Source: Punica granatum
Taxonomy: Eukaryota > Streptophyta > Magnoliopsida > Myrtales > Lythraceae
Reading direction: 5' to 3'
Assembly: GCF_007655135.1 (NCBI RefSeq)
Contig: NC_045129.1
Span: 20,868,274 to 20,932,273 of the forward strand
Length of the DNA stretch: 64,000 nt
Part shown: piece after piece, positions 33,931 to 45,961 of the stretch
Position numbering within the stretch: position 1 is the first letter of the stretch
How the letters are laid out: each line of letters starts with the position of its first letter
Program-made: the position numbers and the translations under genes
Notes under the pieces: generated by a model
Told to the model about the DNA's origin: nothing
Databases searched by the model: none
Seen by the model: only the letters and a program-made list of their open reading frames with translations

Positions 33931-35450
33931 GCAAAAGGAGAGCTCATCCCCTTTAGGTTGAGAGGTGTGTCCCGAGGTGAGTGACTGTAGCAAAATGAGA
34001 GCAAAACGAAAGATGGATAAAATTGACCCCCAGTCCCATAACACATCGTGCGGACTAGCGATCCCCAAGGGAAGTGGCCAGGTTATCTTCTCTAACACGA
34101 TCCTCGATCAGTTCTCCTACACAGGTCAACCGTCCAACGCGAATTCTTCCTCAAAGCGTAGCGGATAACCAAGCACGCCATCCAAGCAATTTGGGATAGC
34201 CTACACAACATCAAGACATAAATGAGGAAAATGGGGGTACATCTCACTGCAGGCGTGAACCCGTGTATCCTTTTAGCTTGGGGCCATGTGCTTCCCAAGC
34301 TTTCTCTTTTCTGTTTATCTTTGCATAACTTTTAACGGGTCACAACTACCCTTTAATCGGTTACCACAAAACCAAAATCCCAGACATTCCTTTCTAGGGA
34401 CTAGTAATAGCACTATAGAAATAACTAGACCGAGGTCTGACCGATGCTTGATAGAAATTCCCATGCGGGTTGCAAATGCAGTTGCCCAATGGTACCTTGA
34501 CAAGAAGGGTCCAAAAACGACGGGCACATCGAACAATCGACAGAGCTATTAGGGCATCGTTGGGAAAGTCTCAATATGCCCGTGCATGGCCAACAGGGGC
34601 CTTTGGAGGCCCCTTATCGAGGCCTCTGAGAAAGGGATCTATTTGCATTTTCAAAGCAAAAATTCTTCACGGGTCACTTAGGCGACCCGAAACTGAAGAC
34701 CTGCACTTCACAATGATGCTCTTTTTGGTGCTCGCCGGTGCCTATCTCTTGTTAGTATTTCTCACGTAGTCACGTGATTTACTAGTGATGCCCAGCATTA
34801 CAGGTTTTACAAGCTACAAGAACTACGATAGACTTTGATCCCCTGCCTAGTGGGGTACGTAGGCGCTCCTCCCTAGAGCTCGAGTCTCGCAGTACATGAC
34901 GCCGGCTCCCGGCGAACTTCCTACAGGTCAAAGCATGACCGCCCAAGCAGCAGAACCGGCCACCGGCAAATGCACAACCATTCCTTAGCAATAAAGTCGG
35001 TTTCCGACAATCCAACAGGAAAACGCCCCAACGGCAAGACACAGGCCAAGCTACTTCGTCCCAGCAGCAACACCTGCCTCCGACGAATCATCACTCTTAT
35101 GACAGCATCCACCCCATAGGCTCAACATGCACGGTCGCCCACGCAACTAACAATGCATGTATTTGAACCCTAGAAGGCGTTCTCCCATGACGGATGCATG
35201 TTTGCCTTAAGCAGAGAGTGACAGTCTCAATCCGAGGAAAGAGTCCTCAGGGTAGCACCTGACATATTCAACTGCATTACAACCAGACAACAAGTGGCAA
35301 AGCATTCTGTCACAGCATCGTCTGCAGTGCTAACCAACACAATACTAAATTGGATCACTATGATTCCTTCCACACCTCATACCATTCCCGAGCATTTGTT
35401 CTTACTTTATGATTTGCACCTTTCAATTATGCTCTGCACCTTCCTTTAAG

Positions 35451-36490
35451 CTACGCAAGTTCACCGAGCCTACTCGCTCGTGCTTCTTGCAACTCCGCAG
35501 GGCCTGCTTGCCCGTGCATCTTTTACACCACACTTTCTTTTAAGCTTCGCAAGTTCGCCGAGCCTGCTCGCTCGTGCTTCTTGCAATGCCGCATGGCCTG
35601 CTCGCCCATGCATCTTCTACATCGCACTTTCTTTTTCGCTACGCAAGTTCGCCGAGCTTGCTCGCTCGTGCTTCTTGCAACTCCGCAGGGCTTGCTCGCT
35701 CGTGCATCCTTTCTTTTAAGTTTTGCAAGTTTGCCGAGCCTGCTCGCTCGTGCTTCTTGCAACTCCGTCGGGCCTGCTCGCCTTGCATCTTTTACACCGC
35801 AATTTCTTTTAAGCTGCGCAAGTTCACCGAGCCTGCTCGCTCGTGCTTCTTACAACTCCGTCGGGCCTGCTCGCCCGTGCATCCTTTCTTTTAGCTGCAC
35901 AAGTTCACCGAGCCCGCTCGCTCATGCTTCTTGTAACTCCGTAGGGCCTGCTCGCCCGTGCATCCTTTCTTTTAAGTTTTACAAGTTCGCCGAGACTGCT
36001 CGCTTGTGCTTCTTGCAACTCCGTCAGGCCTGCTTGCCCGTGCATCTTTTACACCGCACTTTCTTTTAAGCTACGCAAGTTCACCGAGCCTGCTCGCTCG
36101 TGCTTCTTGCAACTCCATCGAGCCTGCTCGCCGATGCATCTTTTACACCGCACTTTCTTTTAAGCTACGCAAGTTCACCAAGCCTGCTCGCTCATGTTTC
36201 TTGCAAATCCGCAGGGCCTGCTCGCCCGTGCATCCTTTCTTTTAAGCTGTGCAAGTTCACTGAGCCTGTTCGCTCATGTTTCTTGCAAATCCGCCGGACT
36301 TGCTCCCCCGTGCATCCTTTCTTTTAAGTTGCGCAAGTTCGCCGAGCCTGCTCGCTCGTGCTTCTTGCAACTCCGCTGGGCCTGCTCGCCTGTGCATCTT
36401 TTACATCGCACTTTCTTTTAAGCTACGCAAGTTCGCCGAACCTACTCGTTCGTGTTTCATGCAAGTCCGCCGAGCATGCTCACTCGTGTT
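35451..36490. repeat. About 82/94-bp tandem repeat, about 11 copies, in the E3 3' UTR
   Basis: The unit contains AAGTTCGCCGAGCCTGCTCG, CTCGTGCTTCTTGCAACTCC and CAGGGCCTGCTCGCCCGTGC. Two length variants alternate irregularly, differing by about 12 bases around TTTACACCGCAC. The array then fades into CATTTCATTAAG-type short repeats to about 36660. Unrelated to the arrays of E1, E2 and E6. Confidence 0.92.
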
Positions 36491-36886
36491 TCTTATAAAA
36501 CCATTGGGCAAGCGCCCATTGTCTTTTGCACCGCATTTTTCATTAAGCGCCGCACATTTCATTAAATACCGCACATTTCATTAAGTTTCGCACATTTCAT
36601 CAAACTCAACTCTTTCAATCAAGCTTCACATTTTTCATCAAGTTTCGCACTTTTCATTAAGCCCACTTCACACTCCGACATCCATTTTCTTTATGCACCT
36701 TCCTATTCATTTTAAAGCTTGCCTATGTCTTATTTCGTTTCTTTCACCTTTGCATTGGGTATGATATTTCCCACACATCCAAAAGAGAGAGAAGAAGAGG
36801 TTGATCGGAGGTGCCATGCCGATTATTGTCAATCAAACTGGGGTGCTTCTGAAGTCTTTGGCTGCATCCTCTACCCGAGCAAGCAG

Positions 36887-36902
36887 TCAAAGAGGGGCAA
36901 GC
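36887..36902 (+). promoter_or_regulatory. E3 polypurine tract
   Basis: TCAAAGAGGGGCAAGC before TGTCAACACC at 36903; the preceding 35 bases (TTTGGCTGCATCCTCTACCC onward) match the other elements. Confidence 0.88.
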
Positions 36903-36942
36903 TGTCAACACCACATTTTGGCTCATCAATCCAAACAACAGT
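36903..36942 (+). repeat. E3 3' LTR, first 40 bases only
   Basis: TGTCAACACCACATTTTGGC matches the LTR start of the other elements. It stops at 36942, where the terminus of a minus-strand LTR begins. Confidence 0.8.
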
Positions 36943-39900
36943 TGTGCGCACCTGAATTTCATCTCGTCAGGGCACGCAATGAGTGCGCCTGTGCAACGTG
37001 GCTTGGGAGTGTCCACCTTCCCGGGGATGCGCGACAGACGTGCGTGAGAAGGAGTCGCCGCTTACTGTTTACGACCCGTCGGTTGAGGGCCGTTAAGTCA
37101 CCCGGGCCTAGGAGTATGGGGTACACCTAGTATGCTAAGGCAATGGTCATGCAGAACAGGAAATTCAGAGTTCGGGGGTTCTATTACGTGCGGACCTATA
37201 TCCCGCACGCCCTTTGAATACTTTAGCGTGATAGGATTGCCATTTTATTTATTTATCGCGTGATTTAGGGTTGCACTTTACTCGCCCGTTTTGACGTCGT
37301 AAATTCAGTGAAATGATCGCTTCGGACCAAGGTCCCGAAAGAAGAGTAGGCTTGCATTTCGAGGAATCCGTTCACTATCTTCGCGTTACAGTTCGTCGAA
37401 CTGTGGTGGTCAATTCCTTGCATGAACCGAGACCGCGAGTGTTCAGGCTTACTCATCTCTAGGAAGAAATAGACCGACTCGACCAGTTCGACACTTGGAC
37501 CTCTTGTTTGCCGATCAGGGATCCTTACAAATGAATAAACAAGTGTACGAATAACATCCTCACAATGTGCTCTCGAATAATTATAAAAATACAACTGAAT
37601 AAAGTAAATTGATCCCGATCGGTTTACATTGGGCCAATCTTCCGCTCCAGCTTACCATGAGATTTTGAATGACCGATAAGTAAATTAAGGCAATATGGGG
37701 CTCGAGGAGCCAGGGGTTGGGTTCGACGGACCAACGGACAGTAAAAGAGTCGATTGACTCTCAAGATGGCCGTGAGAACGGTCGAGCTCCCGGGCGATTG
37801 TCAAGTTACGATTCACGCACCCAATCCGAGTCATCTTCTGCTTAGACACTACTCAGAGTAAAGCGGTGACTCGAGGCTAGACTCCATTTCCCACTCGGAT
37901 TGCACGCGCTCGGTGTACATTGGGGGTGTTGGACCTTGTGATCGATGATTTGGGTCGTTGGACCCTGTGCAATACGTAACCTATGGGTTCTGTAGATGAC
38001 AATGTGGTTTCACTGAATATGCCAAACTCGTGTTTTGACTCCAGATTTGGAACCTAGAGTTCTGCCTAGCCATTATCTAACGTTTATATAAGCCGAGTGA
38101 ATGTTTAGTCCGGTCTTATATATTTTGTGACAGAGGTAACAACACTAACTACCGAATCTACGGTAAGATGACAGAAACACCAAAAGTGGATGAAACGGGC
38201 CATGCGAATAAGACTCGCACCCGAACGGGCTGCCCTTTTCCAACCATAAATCAAGGTGTTTTGATCTCCTTAATGCCTAGAATGTCGGCGTATCACGAAA
38301 CAACGGCTATGCCCTTGGTTTGCGAAATGTGTAAAGAGTTAGTGAAAAAGTGAGATAGCGTGACACGAAGGGGTCTAAAGGAGACTTGCGTGCTTTGACT
38401 TGAGCCGCTTCAAAGGGGCCCAGATTCGAGTCAAGGTGCACAAGTCCACCCTAGACATTGACTCTATTCGTTTTACTTGTCTTGGTATTTTGAAATTGTG
38501 AATTTTAAAAGGGCATTTCCGTCGATTCATGATTTGTCGACGCGTTTACAAATTGATAGCCGATTCATGCAATTTAGTTTAAGCCGGATGATTTGCTTAA
38601 CCGAATTATGCGTCCCATTTCCCCGTTCGTGGAATTATTAAGGATTATTGCCTCAAACCTCAAATGCTATCGGTTAATGGAATGGTTGTTCGAAATTAAC
38701 GCGCCTAACATACAAACTAACGTGAAACTATTGGTTAAACGAAAAATGTAATTGCAATCAATTCCAAGAACCGGTTTTAAAGCGATAGAGGAGGCCATCC
38801 CCGACCCGAGGAAAGTGAAGGGGGCATTCAGCCACCCTCCAAGGGGGGAAGCCGAAAACATCCTTGACCCGGCATAGGTCATGGATTGTCTCCTATATCG
38901 ATTTTGACCGCTTCTTGCATGCATAAATCAAACACGATAATAATGCACATTTTACATAGTCGATGCCACCACGATCTTAGGAACGCAATCAAGTATACAA
39001 ATAAGCACAAACTCGATATTCAGAAGAATCGATAAAACGACACCGACTCATGGAAGATGAAAACATAAAACCTTAGGAAACGACGTAAGTCGGGGCAAGG
39101 AAGCCGTGTATGGCCCGAGGAAGCCAAGAGGGCTTTCGGCCACCTCCCTTGGGGTGAGGCCGAGAGGCTCCTTTGGCTCGCCCGAGCTAACACGGTCTCC
39201 TCGACTCCGATTCAAGACCTTTCCCGACATGCTAGCACAATATACGATGAAAACATGCATAATACGATGTAAAAACACATAAAAACATAAATTTGCATGC
39301 AAATCGGTCATGGACTGCCTTATCGCCCCACAAATACAAATAAAACGTAAAAGTCCCAACTTCTCTAAGTCGGGAATGGTTATACCTTACCCCGGGATGC
39401 GGGAAAAGTCGAGGAAAGTCGTAAAAATGGGTTCGAGAAGTCAGTTCTGCCCCTGTAATGAACAGACCCGAATCAGTGAAGTCGGGTCGGCTGGCAGACC
39501 CGACTGGCAGTCCGGCTTGTCAGGGCTGTACCGGTTGATCAGGGTGGTCTTTTCGCGCGGGGTTGGTTGCGTTGGATTCCCAAGAGACTAAGGATCACGC
39601 CTACGCTGGTTTCGTAAAGATTGCATGCGTAGATTTTCCGGAAACCAAAAGCAAAGTCGGATCAGTAAAAATGAGAGACTCAGTCGGGGCAAAACAGACC
39701 CCGACAGGCACCCGATGAGGAAACGACTTTACAGGAGGCTCCCGGTGGTCTTTTGATGCAAGGTCAGTGGCATTGGACTCCTAACTGACTGAGGATCACG
39801 CTGGCGATGGTTTCGTGGGGATGACATCCCTAAATTTTCCTGGATGATGCAAAGAAAATCGGTAAGAACTGGAAAAATCTGAGAAGGGAGAAAGGAAAGA

Positions 39901-40156
39901 AACGGTGGTGGTGCATGGTTGAACGGCTCTCCGCATGCAACCACCTTGTCCCGGAGGAGAGTGAGGGTCGTGAGGAACCCTTAGAAAGTGATGGCACGAC
40001 TCGCCTTAGTCGTGGGATGGAGAAAACATCGAGGAAGCCCGGGATGCACCGGTGAAACCCGATTCTGCTCAACTCTGGAACGCGGGGCTGGGGGCTTCAA
40101 AGGCAAAAACTAAGCTCAGAAATGGACTTAGGAGGTCGAAAACATGTGGGCAATGA
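36943..40156 (-). repeat. E4 left part: partial minus-strand LTR (3' end to middle)
   Basis: Starts on the plus strand with TGTGCGCACCTGAATTTC, the reverse complement of the LTR end at 33106, so the outer terminus is intact. It continues as a diverged relative of the E2 LTR to a point equivalent to about 43765 in the right part of E4. It then jumps back to LTR-end sequence. It holds two copies of the 200-bp LTR repeat (about 39590-39990). Confidence 0.82.
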
Positions 40157-42238
40157 AGAGGGGTACGGGGTACACCTAAATGCTAAGGCAATGGTCATGC
40201 GGAACCGAAAATTCCGAATTCGGGGGTTCTATTACGTGCGGGCCTATATCCCGCACGCCCTTTCGGTACTCCAGTTTGCTAGGCTTGCCGTTTTGTTTAT
40301 TTACCGCGTGATTTAGGGTTGCACTTGACTCGCCCGTTTTGACACCGTAAAGTCGATGAATTGATCAAGTTGGGCCAAGAATCCGAAAGATGAGTAGGCT
40401 TGTGCGTTGAGGAATCGGTCCACTATCTTAGCGTTACAGTTCATCGAACCATGATGGTCGATTCCCTGCGCGAACCGAAACCGCGAGTATTCGAGCTTAC
40501 TCATCTCTTGGTAACAATAGACCGACTTGACCGGTTCGACACTCGGACCTCTCGCTCGCCGATCGGGGATCCTTACAAATGAATGAGTGAGTGTACAGAT
40601 AAAATCCTCACAATGTTCTCTCGAATAATTACAAAGTGTAACTGAATAAGTAAATGGATCCCGATCGGTTTGCATTGGGCCAATATTCCGCTCCGGCTCA
40701 CCGTGTGTTTTGAATAACCGATAAATGAATTAAGGCAACGTGGGCTCAAGGAGCCGGGGGTCGGGTCCGATCGAACCAACGATCTCCAGGAGAACCGGTT
40801 GATTCCCGCTGTAACCGTCGGACCGACCGAGCTCCCGGGTGATATCTAAACACGTTTCACACATCCAATCCAAATTGCCTTCCACATAGGCCATGTTTGG
40901 AGTATGATGGTGAATCGAGGCTAGATCCCATTCCGCACTCGGGTTGCGTGCGCTTAGTGAGTTAGGAGGCATTGGACCTTGTGTTCGGTGGTTTGAGGCG
41001 TTGGACCCCGTGTATTACGTAACCTATGGGTTCGGACCCGAACCGCAACAAATTAGCAAAGACAAATGGAAAACGGAAGAAGAATGATAAAACTGACGAA
41101 AAACAGACAATAACTGACAAATACCGGTGAATATAGACAAGTGGTGTATTAAGTTGAGTGTACGTGATTTAATCAGTTATTAACCGGGGTTGAGTAAAAA
41201 ACAAAGTATCTAACCTAGGCAAACATAGATGATGGGCTAGAATATGGTTCTAAGGCAATTATGTGTGTGAACTTGTTTTAGAACTCTTATTCAGTTAGGT
41301 GTCACTACGGTTTCACCGAATTAGCCAAACTCTTATTTTGACTCTAGATTGGAATCTAGCATTCCACCTATCCATTATCTAATGTTTGATTAAGTCAAAT
41401 ACATGATTAATTCGGTTCTTTGTGTTTCGTAACAGAAATAAAATGTTCACAACCGAATCTACGATAGGAAGATAGAAACACCGAAAGTGAACGGAATGGG
41501 CCGTACGAATGAAACTCGCACCCGAACAGGTTGCCCTTTTTCGTCCATAGATCGAGGTGTTTCGGTCTCCCTAACGCCTAGAATGTTGGCGAATCACGAA
41601 ATGATGGTCATGCCCTTTGAACGGTAAAACGTGTAGGGCGTGTATGTGGAAGTTGGGATCGCATGACACGATGAGGTCCAAAGAGGACTCGCGCACTTAG
41701 ACATGAGCCTCCTCAAATCGGGCCTTGACTCGAGTCATAGCGCACGAGTGCTCCCTAGACACTAATTCTATTCGTGTTATGTGTCTCGATGTTTTGAAAT
41801 TGTGAATTTTAAAAGGGCACTCTCACCGTTTAGTGATTCGTCGACACGTTTACGAGTTGATATTCGATTTATCCAATTACTTAGGCCGAGTGGTTCATTT
41901 AGCCGAATGGTACGTCCCGTTTCCCGTTTGTGAAGTAGTTTAATGATTGAGACCGCGAACCTCAATTGTTATGGATCAATGAAATGATTGTTCGATATTA
42001 ACGTACCTAGCACACGAATTAACATGAAACCAATGATTAAATGAAAATTGTGATTACAATCAATCCCAAGAATCGGTTTTAACCGTTTCGTGCATGCGTA
42101 AAATGTCAAACATGATAATAATACACATTCTATAAAGCCGATGCCGCCATGATCTTGGGTGCGCAAATAAGCACATAATGCAAACGCAAATATCGTATTT
42201 AAAGGGAATCGATAAAACGGCGTCGGCTCATGCAACAA

Positions 42239-42262
42239 CGAAATAAAATAAAATAAAATAAA
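42239..42262. repeat. (AAAAT)n microsatellite
   Basis: AAATAAAATAAAATAAAAT, about four units, inside the E4 LTR. Confidence 0.9.
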
Positions 42263-42959
42263 TACGGGAACCGACTTATTTCGGGGCAAAAGAGAGCTCC
42301 TTGGACCCGTGTGGTCCAAGGAAACTCTCGGCCACCCCCCATGGTGAATAACCGTGAGTTTCCGTGGCTTACGCAGGTCAAGGCGACCTCTTCAACCCCG
42401 ACTTAAGTTTTTTCCCGTCATGTTAACACACTACACGCGGAAATCGATGACAAAGGCATGGGAACCGGCTAGTTTCGGGGAAAAGAGACCATCCTAGCTC
42501 GGGTAAGTCCAAGGAGTTCACGGGTCCCTCCCTTGGGGCTAGACCGTGGGTTCCCATGACTCTACCGTGGCCAAGGGGTCTCTCCTATCTCGATCCAAGC
42601 TGTTTCCCATCATGATACATGCATTTATACGTCATACGGATATAATACGGAGAGTAAACGTGCATGAAATTGCATGGTAGTGCATGGAATCGCATGAAGA
42701 CCCTAGTTTACGTGCAACATGTGTATTAACAATTTATCACCCCATGACAAGCGGAAATCGGAGACCTAGACCCATTTAAGTCATAGAGAAATGTTACCTA
42801 GCCTCGGAACACGAGGAAAGAGTCGGAGAAGCGGCAAAGGGAGTCGGGAGACTCGGCTGGAACGAACAGACCCGAACAAGTGCAGTCGGGTCGACCGGCA
42901 GACCCGACTAGCAGTCCGGCTTGTCGGGGCTGTACCGATTGATCGGGATGGAATTTTCG

Positions 42960-43430
42960 CGCGGGATCAGTTGCATTGGATTCCCAAGAGACTAAGGATT
43001 GCGCCTGTGGTGGTTTCGGAAGGAGAGCACATGTAGATTTTCTGGAAATCAAAAACAAAGTCGGGTTAGCTAGCAGAAAACAGAACCGATTGGGCGGAAC
43101 TGACCCGGCTGGGCAGGTTGGAAAGAAATGGCTGTCCCGGAGGCTCCCGTTGGTATTTTGCTGCAAGGTCAGCGGCATTGAACTCCTAACTGAGTGAGGA
43201 TCACGGTGGTAGGTGGCTTGTAGCGAGATTCAACCCGAGCTGACATGTACTTTCCTGCAAAGTTCGGGTTAGAAAAGAAAACCAGAGGAACAAACCCGAC
43301 TGGCACCCGATGAAGAAACGACTCTACGGGAGGCTCCCGGTGGTCTTTTGTTGCAAGGTCAGTGGCATTGGACTCCTAACTGAGTGAGGATCATGCTTGC
43401 AGTGGTTTCATGAGGTTTTGGACATGTCGA
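42960..43430. repeat. 190-200 bp repeat inside the E4 LTR, about 2.5-3 copies
   Basis: Successive units share CCTAACTGAGTGAGGATCA (an AGACTAAGGATTG variant in the first), AGGCTCCCGGTGGTCTTTTG and GCAAGGTCAGTGGCATTGGA, at about 43000, 43195 and 43386. The left part of E4 has two (about 39590 and 39790), so copy number varies within one LTR family. Confidence 0.78.
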
Positions 43431-44130
43431 TTTACCTGAAAGATGCAAAGAACACCGGGAAAAAACTGGAAAAATCTGTGAAGAGAGAAAGAAGAGAAAA
43501 GGCGGTGGTGCACGGTTGAACGGCTCTTGGCACGTGACCACCTTGTCACAAGGAAGAGTGAGGGTCGTGAGGAACCCCTAGGAAGTGATGGTACGACTCG
43601 CCATGGTCGTGGGAAGAAATGGTGTGCCGAGGATCCCGGGGTGGCTATGGAAACCCGTTTCTGTACTATTTCTGTTACCTACTGAAACGGTGTGTTGGAG
43701 GCTTTGAATGCTAAAACTAAGTTCGGAAATGGATTTAGAAGGTCGAAAACATGTGGGGTAAGAAGTTTAGTCAAGGCTCGGGCAAAGTCGGGGGACGGGA
43801 CTCGCCTAGGAATCGGGAAAGTACCTAGAGACCCGATTCTGGAATGTTCTAGATCTGCATGCTGGGAGCTTCAAATGCCGAAACTAACACCGGAAATGGA
43901 CTCGGGAGGTCAGGTACGTGTGGGATATGAAGTTTGATCAAGTTTGGTTCGGGTTGAATGGCGGTCGCCGGAAAACGGTTGAGTTTTCCGGTAGTTTTGG
44001 CCTTGAACCGAGCTGTGCTTGGGCTGAACGAAGTGTTGAAGTTTGAGAGGAATTTGAGAGAGTTTTTGAGTGAGAAAGCTAGAGAGAGAGTGCAAGAGGA
44101 GTTGTAATTAAGTTAATGACCCAAGAGACT

Positions 44131-44136
44131 TATATA
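44131..44136 (-). promoter_or_regulatory. TATA site of the E4 LTR
   Basis: On the minus strand CCTTATATAAGTC, 1.3 kb from the LTR start, matching the E2 TATA box in position. Confidence 0.6.
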
Positions 44137-45434
44137 AGGAAGGCTAATGATGCAAAATTAGAGAAATTAAGTGCAATTAGAGGGGTGCTTAAGGGGGTTC
44201 CGAATTTTGGAAATGGATTAGGGTGGGGAAATTGTCATGTTGAGTGTAGGAGAAGTTAGGGAAAAGTGGATGGGAGGTGATGGGAAGTGATGGATGAGAG
44301 ATAGGTGTAAGAAGGTGTAAGAGATATTTGAATTTGTGTGGTGGAGGGAGCTTCTTGAGTTTGAGCCACCGAATTTTGGGATTGAGCCGTGGCTTAGGGA
44401 TTGAGCCGTGGCTTGGGGTTGAGCCGCGGCTTGGTGGCTTGGCTTGGCTTGGCTGAGCTGTGGGTCCCATTCGAATAAGAGAAAAGCCGGGAAAAGCTCG
44501 AGACTTGATTGAATGCGCGTCCGATCTCCGATGTCCAATTAATTAATAGATTTGGAACGCTTGCGCGAAGAGGATTTGAGTGAACCCAATATCGCCATAT
44601 GTCATGTGAACGAATGTTCGGGTGGCTCGGCGCCTCGAGAGTCGGTTTTGCCATGTTCGGACATTCGGAGTGGAGTTGAGCGTCCCCGGTCCCCGATTGC
44701 TCTTTGTGTATCTTAATGTTCGTTTCGGTGACCCTTTTGCCTCGTGGGGGATCATTGGCTCGTCGTCCCCGACCGAAGACCGTTGCCCCGGGAAGACCTA
44801 GGGACTTGTGACCGGGGCTTTCTCAGTGTTCCCCGAATGTCTTGAGGCATTCGGGGATCGCTATATCTCTATTTTCTGTAGATGTGCCCCGAAAATTCAC
44901 CGGGAGGCGTTTGCTACCACTGAAACGTCCCTCGGGAAACCCTGTAGAGTTCCGAAAGGTCGTTTGAAGCTTGTTCCATGACCCCGGTAGTCCCTGGATG
45001 CCTGTGGGCCCGTTTTGGGGTGTCGTTTACTTGTCAGTGGATCGGGCCCCGGGAGCCCTGTCAAAAAAGGCGTCTGTGAGAGATCGGGGGTGTCCCGACT
45101 TACGCGGGATGCCCCCGGAATGCGCCCGGACGTGTCGTTGGTCATTTTGGCACTGAGAGGGATTTTTAGAGTCCCATATTGGTTACCTTTCGGTGTTTCA
45201 GTGATTCGATGATGAATAGTGCCGCAGTGCCGGCTCTGTTGTTTTCGGGGTTCCTCGTTTGTCTGTTCTTTTGACGGCTCTCCTCTGCCTTTTTAGTGCA
45301 CCCTGCTTTTCTCCTGTAATTCATGTCTCTGTGCCCGCATGTTCGCCTCTGATTGTCGGGTGATGAATAGTAACCCGGGCTTTGGTCGGGGATTCTCGTG
45401 TAGGAAGCCGGTGGGCCAAAATAGGGTGCTGACA

Positions 45435-45644
45435 CGCGCAGAGCTACATTCCATTAGAGAGGAGCGAGATAGACTCCGTTACGAGCTTGTTGACTTTCGT
45501 GCGGAGGTCGTGGACTACAGGGAGCTCCAGACAGAGGTAGCTCGAGCACGCGCCCGGATCGCAACCTTAGACCGGGAGATGGCCCGCTTGGGCGCTACGT
45601 TAGACCGAGCGCGGGCAAGGGCGCGCGGAGCCCCCCATCCTTAG
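45435..45644 (+). pseudogene. E5 ORF1, C-terminal coiled-coil fragment
   Basis: Reads RAELHSIREERDRLRYELVD and on to ARGAPHP and a stop. It aligns with the end of E1 ORF1 (RTELQVIRAERDRLRCELVD, end ARRISHP). Everything before it is lost at the E4 junction. Its presence in two subfamilies shows that ORF1 is a shared part of these elements. Confidence 0.82.
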
Positions 45645-45961
45645 GATTAGCGAACGCACTCATTTTGCCCTCGCTCGGACCTACGCTGCTTTCAGCTGGC
45701 CACCGAGCGCAAAGGGATGTCGGCTTACGTTTATGTTCCTTTTTTCTTCCGTGAGCTGTATTTTATAAAAAACTATGGAGCTCGAATCAAACCAATGTGA
45801 TGACATTAGTATTTTGAAAATCATGCATCTCATACATCTTGTCCTTTTATTTATTCCGCACTTGTCCTTTCGAAAATGTCAACATCACGCTTACATACTC
45901 TTGGAATTTAGGTAATCGCAACTAAGCGTTGCACCGTTACCCAACTCGTCAACGTGTCAGA
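45645..45961 (+). other. Spacer between E5 ORF1 and gag
   Basis: About 300 noncoding bases. TTTAG|GTAATC at about 45908-45916 and in-frame HRYPTR codons right before the gag ATG parallel E1. Confidence 0.6.

Larger units (their letters stand above)
33107..36942 (+). mobile_element. E3: 3' UTR and LTR start of a plus-strand element
   Basis: Only the 3' end of a Tat/Ogre-like element: two hairpins of the post-pol array, a large tandem repeat, a polypurine tract and 40 bases of 3' LTR, ended by E4. It follows the E2 LTR directly, so E2 most likely inserted into E3. 33107-33840 and 33960-35440 are noncoding unique sequence; I see only an A-rich stretch at 33570-33660 in which GTGGGAAAAACCCGCCAA-like sequence occurs twice. 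Confidence 0.78.
40157..45434 (-). repeat. E4 right part: minus-strand LTR lacking about 165 terminal bases
   Basis: Runs from an LTR position equivalent to 37109 to the intact start TGTCAGCACCCTATTTTGG at 45434. A TATA site lies at 44131-44136, 1.3 kb from the LTR start as in E2. It has three copies of a 190-200 bp repeat (about 42960-43430). It abuts E5 coding sequence at 45435. Confidence 0.85.

Noticed and set aside
35480..36584. Plus-strand open frames with repeats such as LLARASCNS
   Set aside because: Tandem repeat of the E3 3' UTR; no start, domain or conservation beyond the unit.
36943..45434. A single very long (8.5 kb) solo LTR
   Set aside because: The sequence returns to LTR-end sequence at about 40157 and the outer five-base flanks do not match.
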